Origin: Dendrophyllia cribrosa
Lineage: Eukaryota; Cnidaria; Anthozoa; Scleractinia; Dendrophylliidae
DNA length: 64,000 bases
NCBI GenBank assembly: GCA_024195265.1
Contig: JAJLRJ010000013.1
Location: 10,341,332 to 10,405,331 of the forward strand
Reading direction: 5' to 3'
Below are positions 28,402-36,598 of this stretch, one piece after another. The position numbers and the translations under genes are program-made. Within the stretch, counting starts at the first letter, position 1; each line of letters begins with the position of its first letter. The notes below the pieces were generated by a model. That model had not been told where the DNA came from. It ran no database searches and saw nothing but the letters and a program-made list of their open reading frames with translations.

Positions 28402-30447
28402 ATGAGTTACTCAAACGGACGTCTACCCGAATCAACATTCAACAATCAATCTCAAAGGGGATTACCTGGTGTTGGGTTTGTGTTGAATGACGATGGTGAT
28501 TTTGATATTCAAAATAAGAAATCAGTTAATGTCAAGGACCCCACAAATTTTAAAGATGTCGTCAACAAAGAGTATGGAGACACGCATTATTTAAAGTTAG
28601 ATGGAATAACTCATATGGTTGGGGATCTTGATATGCGAGGAAATAAATTAATTCTACCTGGAGAAATCGATATGGATCGAAAATTAATCACGAATTTGGA
28701 CACTGATGTAAATCAAGATTTATCAGCAGTCAACATGATAACTCTCAAAAATCAAGTTAATAAAAAAGCTGAGATTTCTGAGGCATATATGAAAAATGAA
28801 AGAATAGTATTGAATGATCATTTAGATGCTAATTATCATGCTTTATTAAACGTTCAAGTATCTGGTGATAATGATGCTTTCCCTTTTTACCATGGGAAGA
28901 CACATTTTATGAATTTTGATGGATCACATTACGATGCAAAGGATAAGAAAATCATAAATTTACAATCACCTACAAATAATAAAGATTCAACCACTAAAGA
29001 ATATGTTGATCTAAAAATAAATACTATTCCACATACTCAAAATATTACATCAAATATTGATTTGAAAGAACTTTATAATGTTGTTAAGTCGAAACCACAG
29101 ACATACTTGGATTTAGCTGCAAGTTACAACAATCTTGTTTCATATAACGATGTTAAAAACATTTTTGTCAGTCGTAAAGAGATGTTGTCGATGGAGACTG
29201 GTTTGGATATGAATAATAATACAATTTTCAATATAAAAGATCCAACAGCAGTTGATCATGCTGTGAATAAAGGATATGTAGATGATGAAGCAGACAAAAG
29301 GCTTTCTTTATCAGGTGGAACAATGACTGATACTCTTGATATGGGATCGGAGAAAATCATCGGTTTTTCCGATCCAAAAACATCCAATGAAGCAACATCA
29401 AAACAATATGTTGATACACAGCTAAATGAGAAGACAGTAGCTCTGGCAGAGGAACTGATCAAAACAGAAGCTGAACTCAAAAAATATGTCAATGAATCGC
29501 ATATATCGTCAACCTCCCACTTGAAGGATGAATTCCGGTATTTGATGGAGGATGTGGATGAATCCAGCTCTGAACATAATATAACAGTGACTGGAATAAC
29601 TGATTTTTCAAGTTCTCCACATCATTTCAATAAGAAGGCGTATGATTTGAAAATAACAAAAGATGTTTTCAATGAATACTCTGGGAGACTTGGTTTCAAC
29701 ATGTTAAAACTTCCAGAAGGAGAATATACGATTTGTATTGAATTCTTTCCCGCTTCCATGACGGGTGTGAGCGTTGACGTTGTGAGCACAAGCCTGAATA
29801 TCAATCAACAATCAACAAAAAAATTTGTGAAGTATTCAAGGTCAATTTTTCACATGCATAAATGGCAGATTTCTCCACCTGAATTCATTTATCTGGATCT
29901 GAAATGGCAAGGGACAGCTGACGATGTCGTTCAAGGCCCAGCAAAGCTGATTATTTATGGCGTTAAAGGTTCTCAATCAGATGTTGAAAGTTCTGTTTAT
30001 GATTCTCCCTTTGTTTATGAAAATAACAAAATGGTGATGGAGACCGATATTGATTTAAATGGATATAAAATATTAAATAGCAAAAGAAAAAATTTTTTTT
30101 TTGGAAAATTAGACAAGTCATTGGCGAAGTGGCATATATATTTTGAAGGTCAGCGAAACATTATATGTCCTGCAAATCTCATACTGAAAAAATGTTTTAT
30201 CCATATATTAGATCAAAATGATCCAAATTTACAACAAGGTATTTTCAAAATAGTTAGAATTCGAGTTATAAATAACAATACCGTCCATCCATCAAATATG
30301 GGGACGGGAGGAAAGAATCAAGTTATAAATAATATTAATGCAAATATCAATGAAGGCAACATTTTAAACATTAATGCATTTTTAGGCACAGGTGTTGATG
30401 CTGCATATCAATTCATAACAACTATAATATGTGAAGAAAGAGATTAA
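28402..30447 (+). CDS. Fibre-like (receptor-binding) structural protein
   Basis: A 681-codon intact ORF with phage-tail-fibre-like repeats. The pattern LDMxxN/KxIxNIKDPTxxxxAVNKxYVD recurs, for example VNVKDPTNFKDVVNKEYGD (about 43-61), NLQSPTNNKDSTTKEYVD, NIKDPTAVDHAVNKGYVD and GFSDPKTSNEATSKQYVD. LSLSGGTMTDTLDMGSEKI is the matching strand unit. After a coiled-coil-like segment (LAEELIKTEAELKKYV) come beta-rich domains and a C-terminal head with Asn-rich NINANINEGNILNINAFLG. I infer a trimeric spike that contacts host cells. It follows the ATPase by 28 bases and starts after ATTATATAA. It is the largest gene on the right arm. Confidence 0.78.
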   Translation: MSYSNGRLPESTFNNQSQRGLPGVGFVLNDDGDFDIQNKKSVNVKDPTNFKDVVNKEYGDTHYLKLDGITHMVGDLDMRGNKLILPGEIDMDRKLITNLDTDVNQDLSAVNMITLKNQVNKKAEISEAYMKNERIVLNDHLDANYHALLNVQVSGDNDAFPFYHGKTHFMNFDGSHYDAKDKKIINLQSPTNNKDSTTKEYVDLKINTIPHTQNITSNIDLKELYNVVKSKPQTYLDLAASYNNLVSYNDVKNIFVSRKEMLSMETGLDMNNNTIFNIKDPTAVDHAVNKGYVDDEADKRLSLSGGTMTDTLDMGSEKIIGFSDPKTSNEATSKQYVDTQLNEKTVALAEELIKTEAELKKYVNESHISSTSHLKDEFRYLMEDVDESSSEHNITVTGITDFSSSPHHFNKKAYDLKITKDVFNEYSGRLGFNMLKLPEGEYTICIEFFPASMTGVSVDVVSTSLNINQQSTKKFVKYSRSIFHMHKWQISPPEFIYLDLKWQGTADDVVQGPAKLIIYGVKGSQSDVESSVYDSPFVYENNKMVMETDIDLNGYKILNSKRKNFFFGKLDKSLAKWHIYFEGQRNIICPANLILKKCFIHILDQNDPNLQQGIFKIVRIRVINNNTVHPSNMGTGGKNQVINNINANINEGNILNINAFLGTGVDAAYQFITTIICEERD

Positions 30448-30470
30448 AATAATATAATCAATAAATATAC

Positions 30471-30872
30471 ATGCTGAATATGGAGCAAGCAATTAATTTT
30501 TGTAATAAATTTTTTACAACCCAAAAAAACCTACATCCGAATACTAAAGATGAAATATTAAAATCGCCTTTAATATATCAATTTTTGTATGTAAACTATT
30601 TGAATGAGCCAATATCAATGAACCAAATATTAGAAAAACACCCTAACATTGGATTAATAGGACAGGGTTCTTGTACTCTAAATACCAATTATCAATTTTT
30701 AATTAAACATGCTATTTTTCATGATGCATTTGGAAGATTTTACAATGACTATGAAAAGGGGCCTGGATACACATATTGCTGCCTTTCATTGCCTAAGAAA
30801 ATAAAAAGATCTCCAATAATGGGCCAAATAAGTGGTGTATTATATTGTCTTCTTTCAAATCCTAAAATATAA
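30471..30872 (+). CDS. Unknown protein of the Polinton right arm
   Basis: A 133-residue ORF, MLNMEQAINFCNKFF to LLSNPKI. It contains several aromatic and Cys residues (GSCTLNTNYQF, GPGYTYCCLSL) but no motif I recognise. It starts 23 bases after the fibre gene and ends 20 bases before the two-TM gene, all rightward, so the three probably share transcription. Internal Met codons could also serve as start (third codon Met). Function unknown. Confidence 0.55.
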   Translation: MLNMEQAINFCNKFFTTQKNLHPNTKDEILKSPLIYQFLYVNYLNEPISMNQILEKHPNIGLIGQGSCTLNTNYQFLIKHAIFHDAFGRFYNDYEKGPGYTYCCLSLPKKIKRSPIMGQISGVLYCLLSNPKI

Positions 30873-30892
30873 TTATCCAAATATATAATATA

Positions 30893-31381
30893 ATGACTAA
30901 AACAGATATATTCAATTTCAATCATATTGATAAAAACATCAGCCAAGAAAAATTATCTGAAATCAAAGCATTGTATAAATTTTATCATAAACGATTTTGG
31001 TGCTATAAGAATGCTTTCAAATATTTCAAGAGATTGAATTTAGCTATTAATTTAACATCAGTTTCTTTAATATCCATTGGTACAATAGCTGGTTCAATAA
31101 CATTAAACCCTATTATTTTAGGAGTAATTAGTGGTAGTGGTTTATTGATTAAGACATACAGTGAAATTAAAAACTATAAAAGAAAAATAGAAATGTCTAA
31201 ATTTGCATACACAACATATGAAAAAGTATTAGTTGATTTACGGTCTTGTTTAAGAGGAAATCAATTTAACCATACCGCATTTATAAATGAAATGAGGCTG
31301 ATTGATGAAATAATCATTGATCTTTGTCCTCTTGCTGATAAATTTGAGAAATATTATAATAAAAAATTCACTTCCGAGTAA
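30893..31381 (+). CDS. Two-TM membrane protein (SLATT-like layout)
   Basis: A 162-residue ORF. The first 55 residues form a charged helix, LYKFYHKRFWCYKNAFKYF. Two hydrophobic segments follow with a glycine turn, LTSVSLISIGTIAGSITL and IILGVISGSGLLI. A long C-terminal helix contains IKNYKRKIEMSKFAYTTYEK and CPLADKFEKYY. The gene at 62616-63302 in the third element has the same plan, indicating a conserved Polinton accessory family. It could be a virion-membrane, lysis or SLATT-like pore-forming protein; none is proven. The start follows AATATATAATATA. Confidence 0.65.
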   Translation: MTKTDIFNFNHIDKNISQEKLSEIKALYKFYHKRFWCYKNAFKYFKRLNLAINLTSVSLISIGTIAGSITLNPIILGVISGSGLLIKTYSEIKNYKRKIEMSKFAYTTYEKVLVDLRSCLRGNQFNHTAFINEMRLIDEIIIDLCPLADKFEKYYNKKFTSE

Positions 31382-31500
31382 ACTTTATTTTGTGACTCAT
31401 TCAAAGGGATTTTTCCCTATTAATGACTTCCTGTTTTCCGAGAATCACACAATCAGTCATCCATTAAGCGACATAGCTGTGGCGTGACGTCATAATATTT
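31382..31500. other. Convergent gene gap with an internal copy of a terminal-repeat motif
   Basis: Between two convergent genes. GACTTCCTGTTTTCCGAGAA (about 31425-31444) nearly repeats the inner edge of the right terminal repeat (33017-33037), and a CGTGACGTCAT block follows. This may be a remnant of an older terminus or a bound site. Confidence 0.45.
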
Positions 31501-32064
31501 TTATAATTGAATGATTTTATTAATATCATTCTTTATTAATTTATAAACTTGTTTCCACCATTGTTCATAGAATATTAATGTCTTCTTAGATTTTGAAAGT
31601 GGTATGAATTCATATTCCATTCCCAAGATTTTAAATATCCGCATCAAAACATATTTAATACTAATCATCCGTTTACGGTTCTTATTAACTTCTGGTAACA
31701 CGTTGTTTATTAATGCAAATATCTTATATATTTTGTCACGGTCTTGAAAACTCAATTGAATTTCTCTATTATATCTATTTAGGGTATTTTCGATATGATA
31801 TTGTCTTACATACACACTTTTCCTCTTTATTCTATACATATTCTCATGAAAGTCAACATATGGACTAACTAAATCATAACCATGGACGGAACCGCAACTT
31901 AGACAAACATTCATTCCATTGTCATTAAACATATCTTTTTTATCACAACATGATTCAACAACTTCCGTATTTCTAACAACATCTGCTAATCGTTGGTCAC
32001 AAAAGGGACAGGTCAACTCTCCCATATTCTCAAATTCATCATGAATTTCCAAATTACAATTCAT
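31501..32064 (-). CDS. VLTF3-like late transcription factor / zinc-ribbon protein
   Basis: A 187-residue ORF. The N-terminal zinc ribbon is made by CPFCDQRL (about residues 19-26) and CLSCGSVHG (about 54-62), with an extra CC in between. The core then reads YVRQYHIENTLNRYNREI and INNVLPEVNKNRKRMISIKY, and the end FYEQWWKQVYKLIK. This resembles the poxvirus-type VLTF-3 late transcription factor layout (ribbon plus Y-x-R-x-x-H helical core). The third element carries a counterpart (61879-62537). A role in transcribing virion genes would fit the start-proximal A/T motifs. It is the only leftward gene on this arm. The ATG follows TATAATAGTATAGA. Confidence 0.62.
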   Translation of the reverse strand: MNCNLEIHDEFENMGELTCPFCDQRLADVVRNTEVVESCCDKKDMFNDNGMNVCLSCGSVHGYDLVSPYVDFHENMYRIKRKSVYVRQYHIENTLNRYNREIQLSFQDRDKIYKIFALINNVLPEVNKNRKRMISIKYVLMRIFKILGMEYEFIPLSKSKKTLIFYEQWWKQVYKLIKNDINKIIQL

Positions 32065-32095
32065 TCTATACTATTATATGAGATTATATTTTTAA

Positions 32096-32194
32096 AACAA
32101 TAGCTATAAGCGGTGCGTGTCTAAATTCCCAGGAAACAAAAATAGCGAACATGTTTTAATAACAGGAAATGAGTCATCATTAATAGCTATTGTT
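32096..32194. promoter_or_regulatory. Divergent promoter region with a 12-bp inverted pair
   Basis: AACAATAGCTAT (32096-32107) and ATAGCTATTGTT (32183-32194) are exact inverted copies. They lie in the gap between the leftward VLTF3-like gene and the rightward ORF at 32215, each facing one start, as expected of shared control sites. Confidence 0.55.
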
Positions 32195-32214
32195 TCAGAT
32201 CACAAGATAGTCGT

Positions 32215-32850
32215 ATGATTTTTTCAACCAATCAGAAGGTGGATGTTGCATCATTCAGTTATGTATGTTTGGTGAAAGATGAAATAATCTTCACACGACT
32301 AGCAAATTCCAGGTACATGATGAACAAGAAGAGATTCACACAATTCACCCATCATCTTGAAGGGTTTACCCAAAGGATTGTCACACAATTTCCACACACA
32401 TTGGAGTTCATCGAGGCAGAAAAAAGGCGAATGGTCGATAAATGTCCTGAGCTTGGGCTGCCTGAAACATCTTCTTCAACAAGAACGGGATTTGAAAAGG
32501 TTAAACATACACTGGATGTATCAGTTAATAATGAAAGAAAGAAATGTTATCATCAGATGGAGGTGAAACGAGGAACTCCAGAGGATTGTGTTGAATCACT
32601 GAATCTGTTAACAAGAGCTATTAGAAATGCACATAAGGACATACTTTATTACTCCGCTATACAAGGAGAACTGATATCAACATTAAAGGAATTGTGTACA
32701 CCAGAGGCGTTTAGACTGCTTTTACGTAATAACATCAACCTATCGAAAACACATGCTAATTTTTTAGTGAGATTTTACAAGCTAACCATGAAATATCCAC
32801 GACTTCTTAAGTGTGAATTACCACAAAGTTTTTTTTTTGTAAGAACATAA
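32215..32850 (+). CDS. Unknown last protein before the right terminus
   Basis: A 211-residue ORF, MIFSTNQKVDVASFSYVCLV to the stop at 32850. The first 40 residues look beta-rich (VCLVKDEIIFTRLANSRYM). The middle is helical and charged (FTQRIVTQFPHTLEFIEAEK), and the last 90 residues are helical (NLLTRAIRNAHKDILYYSAI). The tail FFFVRT follows a T9 run (32830-32838), so the end may be frameshifted. I recognise no family. Its place next to the terminal repeat and its own promoter region argue that it is real. Confidence 0.55.
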   Translation: MIFSTNQKVDVASFSYVCLVKDEIIFTRLANSRYMMNKKRFTQFTHHLEGFTQRIVTQFPHTLEFIEAEKRRMVDKCPELGLPETSSSTRTGFEKVKHTLDVSVNNERKKCYHQMEVKRGTPEDCVESLNLLTRAIRNAHKDILYYSAIQGELISTLKELCTPEAFRLLLRNNINLSKTHANFLVRFYKLTMKYPRLLKCELPQSFFFVRT

Positions 32851-33017
32851 ACACTGTTGAGGAAGTTTGTGAGAAGGAGTCAGATGTTTGGTGTAATATG
32901 TTTTGAACTGACCGTTGCTTATGTATTAGAATTTATCTTAGTCGTGACATGCAACTGCTTAAGTTGCTTAGTTCACTGAGAGGATTCCACGTCATAAACT
33001 TTTCTGAGAATCAAAAG

Positions 33018-33214
33018 ACTTCCTGTTTTTCCGAGAATCATGTCACGCAAAGGAAATCACGCAATGGAATAAACGCACTTTGTTTTTTATAAAATATATA
33101 GTTTCATTTGATTTTTTCCATTTAATTTTTCCATATTTTAAATCCAGCAGACAGAAAGTAGTGATGTACTACATTCTCTGAGGCAATTGCCTCAGAGTGT
33201 AGTACATTACTACT
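33018..33214. repeat. Polinton right terminal inverted repeat
   Basis: Reverse complement of 4201-4420 with small differences. The terminal 58 bases again form a palindrome with CTGAGGCAATTGCCTCAG at the centre. It ends ...CATTACTACT, directly followed by GTTAAC (33215-33220). Confidence 0.92.
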
Positions 33215-33220
33215 GTTAAC
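33215..33220. repeat. Right 6-bp target-site duplication of the Polinton
   Basis: GTTAAC, identical to 4195-4200. LINE coding sequence resumes immediately after it. Confidence 0.9.
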
Positions 33221-34246
33221 TTTTTGCTTGGCTGCAACTACAAATTTAAAGATCTTGTTTTGAATGATCTACCACCTTTCTACTGCAAGTTGCTCTTATA
33301 CTGGGAAGAGATAAAATGTATCGCTGCAACCAAGGAAAACATAAACTTGAAAGATGAAATAATTTGGAATAACACTGACGTTAAAGTCAACGGTAAAACA
33401 GAGTTTTTCAAAACGTGGTACGACAAAGGTGTCGTCAAGATATCCCACTTACTAGACGAAAGTAACAATTTTCTCTCTTTGGATAAATTCACCGAAAAAG
33501 TTAACTTAAAAGTTTATTTCACCACCTACTTCGGTTTAATTCACGCTATAAAAGAAAAGAAAGGAATCAGCCAGCTCAGCGATCCTACAAATTCGCACTC
33601 ACAATCTCAAACACAGAACTGGTACGAAAATGATACAAATCTGTGTAATGCCTCTCTGCTCAACTTGATTGTAGAAAGCCAATTTTCACCTCCAATATCA
33701 CAGAGTCGGATCTTACGCCAAGGGATAAGCGACGTTGATCTTCCGAAACTTTACAAATGTCCTTTTAACTCAACACACGAGGTTAAGCTCGCCATGTTTC
33801 AATTTAAGATAATTCACAATATTATCTACACCAAAGACAAGCTGAAGAAAGCTAATCTCGCCTTGTGTGATATTTGCTACCTTTGCAAGCTTGAAACTCA
33901 TACCTTGCAGCATATGTTAGTCAAATGTTCCCATGTTCAACATTTCTGGGACGAATTTTCCTCATGGTGTCAAATATGTACAAATAAACAGCTGAGTCTT
34001 TCCTCGTTGACTATCACTTATGGCTTTATTAACAACCGCAATCTCCAACACGTGCTTAATTACTGTATGCTCGTAGCAAAATATTTTATTTACAAGTGTT
34101 TCTTGTCAGAAGAAACACTGAATTTTTCTCTCTTCAAACTAGAGTTAAGTAAACGCCTTGAAATCGAAAAATACATTGCTTTCAAGGAAAGCAAAGGTGA
34201 TGATTTCAATAAAAAGTGGCAGCCCCTTCAACCCCTAATTTCCTAA
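33221..34246 (+). pseudogene. LINE ORF2 C-terminal part with zinc knuckle
   Basis: Continuation of the LINE reverse transcriptase ORF after the Polinton, 341 codons open to the stop at 34246. It begins GCNYKFKDLVLNDLPPFYC, a typical post-RT thumb region. It carries the zf-RVT-type cluster CDICYLCKLETHTLQHM plus VKCSHVQHFW, and ends KKWQPLQPLIS. The frame matches that left of 4195 once the element and one GTTAAC copy are discounted. So the Polinton entered when this part of the LINE was still continuous, although the LINE carries frameshifts upstream. Confidence 0.9.
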
Positions 34247-34508
34247 GCCCTTATAACATTTCACTGGCTTGCGAAACAACACCAAACAAAAATCTAATAG
34301 CTATGTTTAGTATAAAATTTCTAAACTACTTCATCTGTCTGTTTTTTAATTAACTTAATAAGATTATGCTTACTACTGTTTTTTTCGTTTCCTTGAACTG
34401 TTACTATGTTTATTAGTGTTTGTTTGATATTAACATTATCACTACTGTTATTAAAACAATGTACTTTAAAAAAAATAAAAGAAAAAAAAAGAAAAAAAAG
34501 GAAAAAAA
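34247..34508 (+). other. LINE 3' untranslated region and A-rich tail
   Basis: About 210 bases of noncoding 3' sequence followed by an A-rich tail with scattered T and G (34466-34508). It ends exactly at the right 17-bp target duplication. Confidence 0.85.
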
Positions 34509-34525
34509 ATCAGTCCTACAGGACA
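34509..34525. repeat. Right 17-bp target-site duplication of the LINE
   Basis: ATCAGTCCTACAGGACA, identical to 105-121. Confidence 0.9.
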
Positions 34526-34826
34526 AAAAAAGATAAAACGTTTCTACGATCCTTGTGCTTTCCTTGTGTAAAATGAGAAAAAGAAAAATGCGCTTGTAAC
34601 ACGTTTGGTACGACTTGTTTTGTCTTGGGTGAAGCTTTTCGCGTCAATAGGACATCCTTCTTAAATCAGAATATGGGGATAATTTATTTATCGTCAAAGA
34701 TACGAACACCATTATGAGTCCCTATATGCGACGGGCGACGCATAAGGCCTTCACAGTTTCCCTCCAGTGCGAACAATCTCGTGCTGCCCTTCGGACTTCG
34801 TTCCACTACACATGCACTGTATGTAG

Positions 34827-34901
34827 CTCTTTCCTTGTTAATCTTCTTCAATTCACTACCGGAACTATTATTTTTTTTGAATTTCGCAATCCGAGAAGGC
34901 C
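34827..34901 (+). pseudogene. Decayed LRR exon
   Basis: CACTACCGGAACTATTATTTT followed by GAATTTCGCAATCCG and a donor GTAAGTTA lines up with the 3' two thirds of the LRR exon at 45558-45629 (CTACCGGAACTAGTATTTTC, CACAATCTG, GTAAGTTT). Two extra T's break the LRR frame. It lies where the duplicated-unit order predicts an exon: after the LINE-target block and before the CCTCATTAGGTGGGTG block at 34967, as in the unit at 45.6-46.4 kb (in cyclic order). Confidence 0.5.
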
Positions 34902-36526
34902 GTAAGTTAATAAACATATGGCAAGTTTTATATTTATTGATCATAATAAGAATAAACTGACTTCCTCATTAGGTGGGTGTGTTCTTTAATACCGTAAAAC
35001 GTTTACTGGAACCATGTGGGAAAACAACAAAACATTGACTGATCAGTAACTGACAAACTTCCCCTAGTATTCTTGTGTTCAAAAAGAAAGAATATGAAAT
35101 TTGTTGAAAAGAAATTTAAATGTGTTCGCTTTATACAAGTAGTAATAATAATAGTAATAACTTATTTCAAGTCGATAACGTAGGAAGTGGTCACCCAATC
35201 TCCCGAGCCAGAGGCTTATGTAAAACACGCTCGACAAAAATGTAATTTAAGGTGGCTCCATATAGTTATTGGCCATTCTTCCAATGAAATCTACACGAAC
35301 TTATTGCTGTCTTTCGAGAGTTTTATTTTGCGATACAAGGGCATAATATACACAAACACGTAGCTTAAGCATTCTCGTTTACGGAGAGGTCTAATTTGGC
35401 AGTCTTGTCTCGTTACCATGGCAACCAATGATTGAGTTGTTGAGCTTGTTGTTCAAGGCTAGCAAACCTCTCAACGGATTTTCTCGGTTTTTACACGGTA
35501 AATATTCGCGATTTTTGGTGCAACAGAAGAAACGTTCAGTAAGTCTAATCTAACAAAGCCATAAAAAAATCGGTACATAATTCTCGGCAATTTACTCACT
35601 TTTCCTTTTTTATGTTATTGGGTTTGTGTATGTGTATGTACAAAAATACTATACAAAAACGTAAGACAAATGTTTAAAAAATACACCTATAGCTATATTG
35701 GCTTTATTTAGTTTTACAATGGACTGAATACTACGCGCCCTGTGATTGGATTTTTACCAGGGCTATTTACGACCAAGAAAAAGAAGAAACCAAGACGAAA
35801 TATGTACTTGGCGATTTGAAAAATACCTAAACAAGAACAAATCGTCGAACAGTCGATCGCTACACAGGTGTATAAATTAAAGGGGGAGGGTAACTTTGCG
35901 ATGGACTAGCATCCAATCCAGATGGAAGTAGTAATACTCTAAGTAACTTCATGCTACGGAAACCGGGGTAAGGTCCGGCAGTTGTTAGGCACTAGAAGTG
36001 AAGACTTTTACATTTACCTTTTCTTTTGGTAACTTTCTGGACTTCCTCTTTTTTTTGTTTTGTGGGGCTCCTCTTAGGCGAATATCACGTGATATTTCTT
36101 CCCACTTTTCAACATCCACCAATCCTTCACCTTGACTCATCTCCTTACTCGGAATCTAATCAATTCGTTAGTTTTCCATACTGTAATCTCTTCTCTAGGT
36201 CTAGTTTTCCTATTTCAGTTGGGCGTGAGCGGAATTTTTTTCTGGTCATTGGTTCACCTAAAAAAAGGTGAAAAAAAGGATTTTTATTCCAAAATGGCTT
36301 GACCTTATGACACTTGTCACAACTTGTTACCATAGCAACCGATTGTTCCCAACATTTAAAAAAAATGTGTCCCAATAATATCAAACAAATGCTCACATAA
36401 AAAAGAAGGAAAATCTTAACTTCCCCCCCCCCCCCCCCCCCCCCCCCACTTTGTACGTCCGAGGGTTATCTCATGGAACAGGATACCAGAAGCTGACCAT
36501 TTATTATACTCGTTTGACATTTCTAG
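34902..36526. other. Intron of the LRR gene
   Basis: 34967-35150 repeats, with substitutions, 45705-45885. 35413-35426 is an X-box-like GTTACCATGGCAAC. 36250-36380 resembles 47640-47740. 36423-36449 is a run of about 27 C. No coding frame was recognised. Confidence 0.55.
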
Positions 36527-36598
36527 GGAACTTGGCGACAATGACATTCTTACCCTCCCGGAACAAGTATTTTCTAGCCTTAGCAATCTTCTAACTCT
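36527..36598 (+). CDS. Leucine-rich-repeat exon (72 bp) of a host gene
   Basis: One LRR of 24 residues encoded by one exon. The acceptor ...GACATTTCTAG precedes 36527 and the donor GTAAGT follows 36598. Phase 2 at both ends lets such exons be added or lost without changing frame. It reads ELGDNDILTLPEQVFSSLSN and LLTL, matching LxxLxLxxNxLxxLPxxxFxxLxxL. LRR exons of this size are typical of LGR-type and related extracellular receptors. The rest of the gene is not in view, so the identity of the receptor is open. Confidence 0.72.

Larger units (their letters stand above)
4201..33214. mobile_element. Polinton/Maverick (adintovirus-like) element, 29,014 bp including later insertions
   Basis: The element is bounded by 6-bp duplications and terminal inverted repeats, beginning AGTAGTAATG and ending with its reverse complement. 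It encodes the hallmark set: polymerase B, retroviral-type integrase, adenain-like protease, packaging ATPase, major capsid protein and penton, plus PLA2-like, fibre-like and VLTF3-like genes. Without the CACTA-like insertion (10.2 kb) and the pogo-like MITE (1.0 kb) it would be about 17.8 kb, a usual Polinton size. Large genes (polymerase, integrase, major capsid, penton, fibre) are open, while several smaller ones carry single frameshifts or a stop. Confidence 0.95.
122..34508. mobile_element. L1/Tx1-like LINE with inverted 5' half, interrupted by a Polinton
   Basis: One retrotransposon insertion is bounded by the 17-bp duplications. Its 5' segment (122 to about 2285) reads on the minus strand: 5' leader, ORF1, endonuclease, start of the endonuclease-RT linker. 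Its 3' segment reads on the plus strand: rest of linker, reverse transcriptase, zinc-knuckle C-terminus, A-rich tail. The plus part is split by the Polinton at 4201-33214. The minus part ends in the linker at the duplication, and the plus part resumes within the same linker near 2286. That is the geometry of twin priming. The clade call rests on the ORF1 coiled coil, the GPGF linker motif and the RT motifs; it is family knowledge, not a search. Confidence 0.85.

Noticed and set aside
4201..33214. Free giant-virus or virophage genome rather than an integrated element
   Set aside because: Target duplications, terminal repeats, a chromodomain integrase and location inside a LINE show chromosomal integration of a Polinton.
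35413..35426. X-box-like GTTACCATGGCAAC and relatives at about 36329, 39121, 46731 and 47696
   Set aside because: Several copies fall in duplicated intron blocks or MITEs. Recurrence is explained by duplication, and there is no evidence of function.
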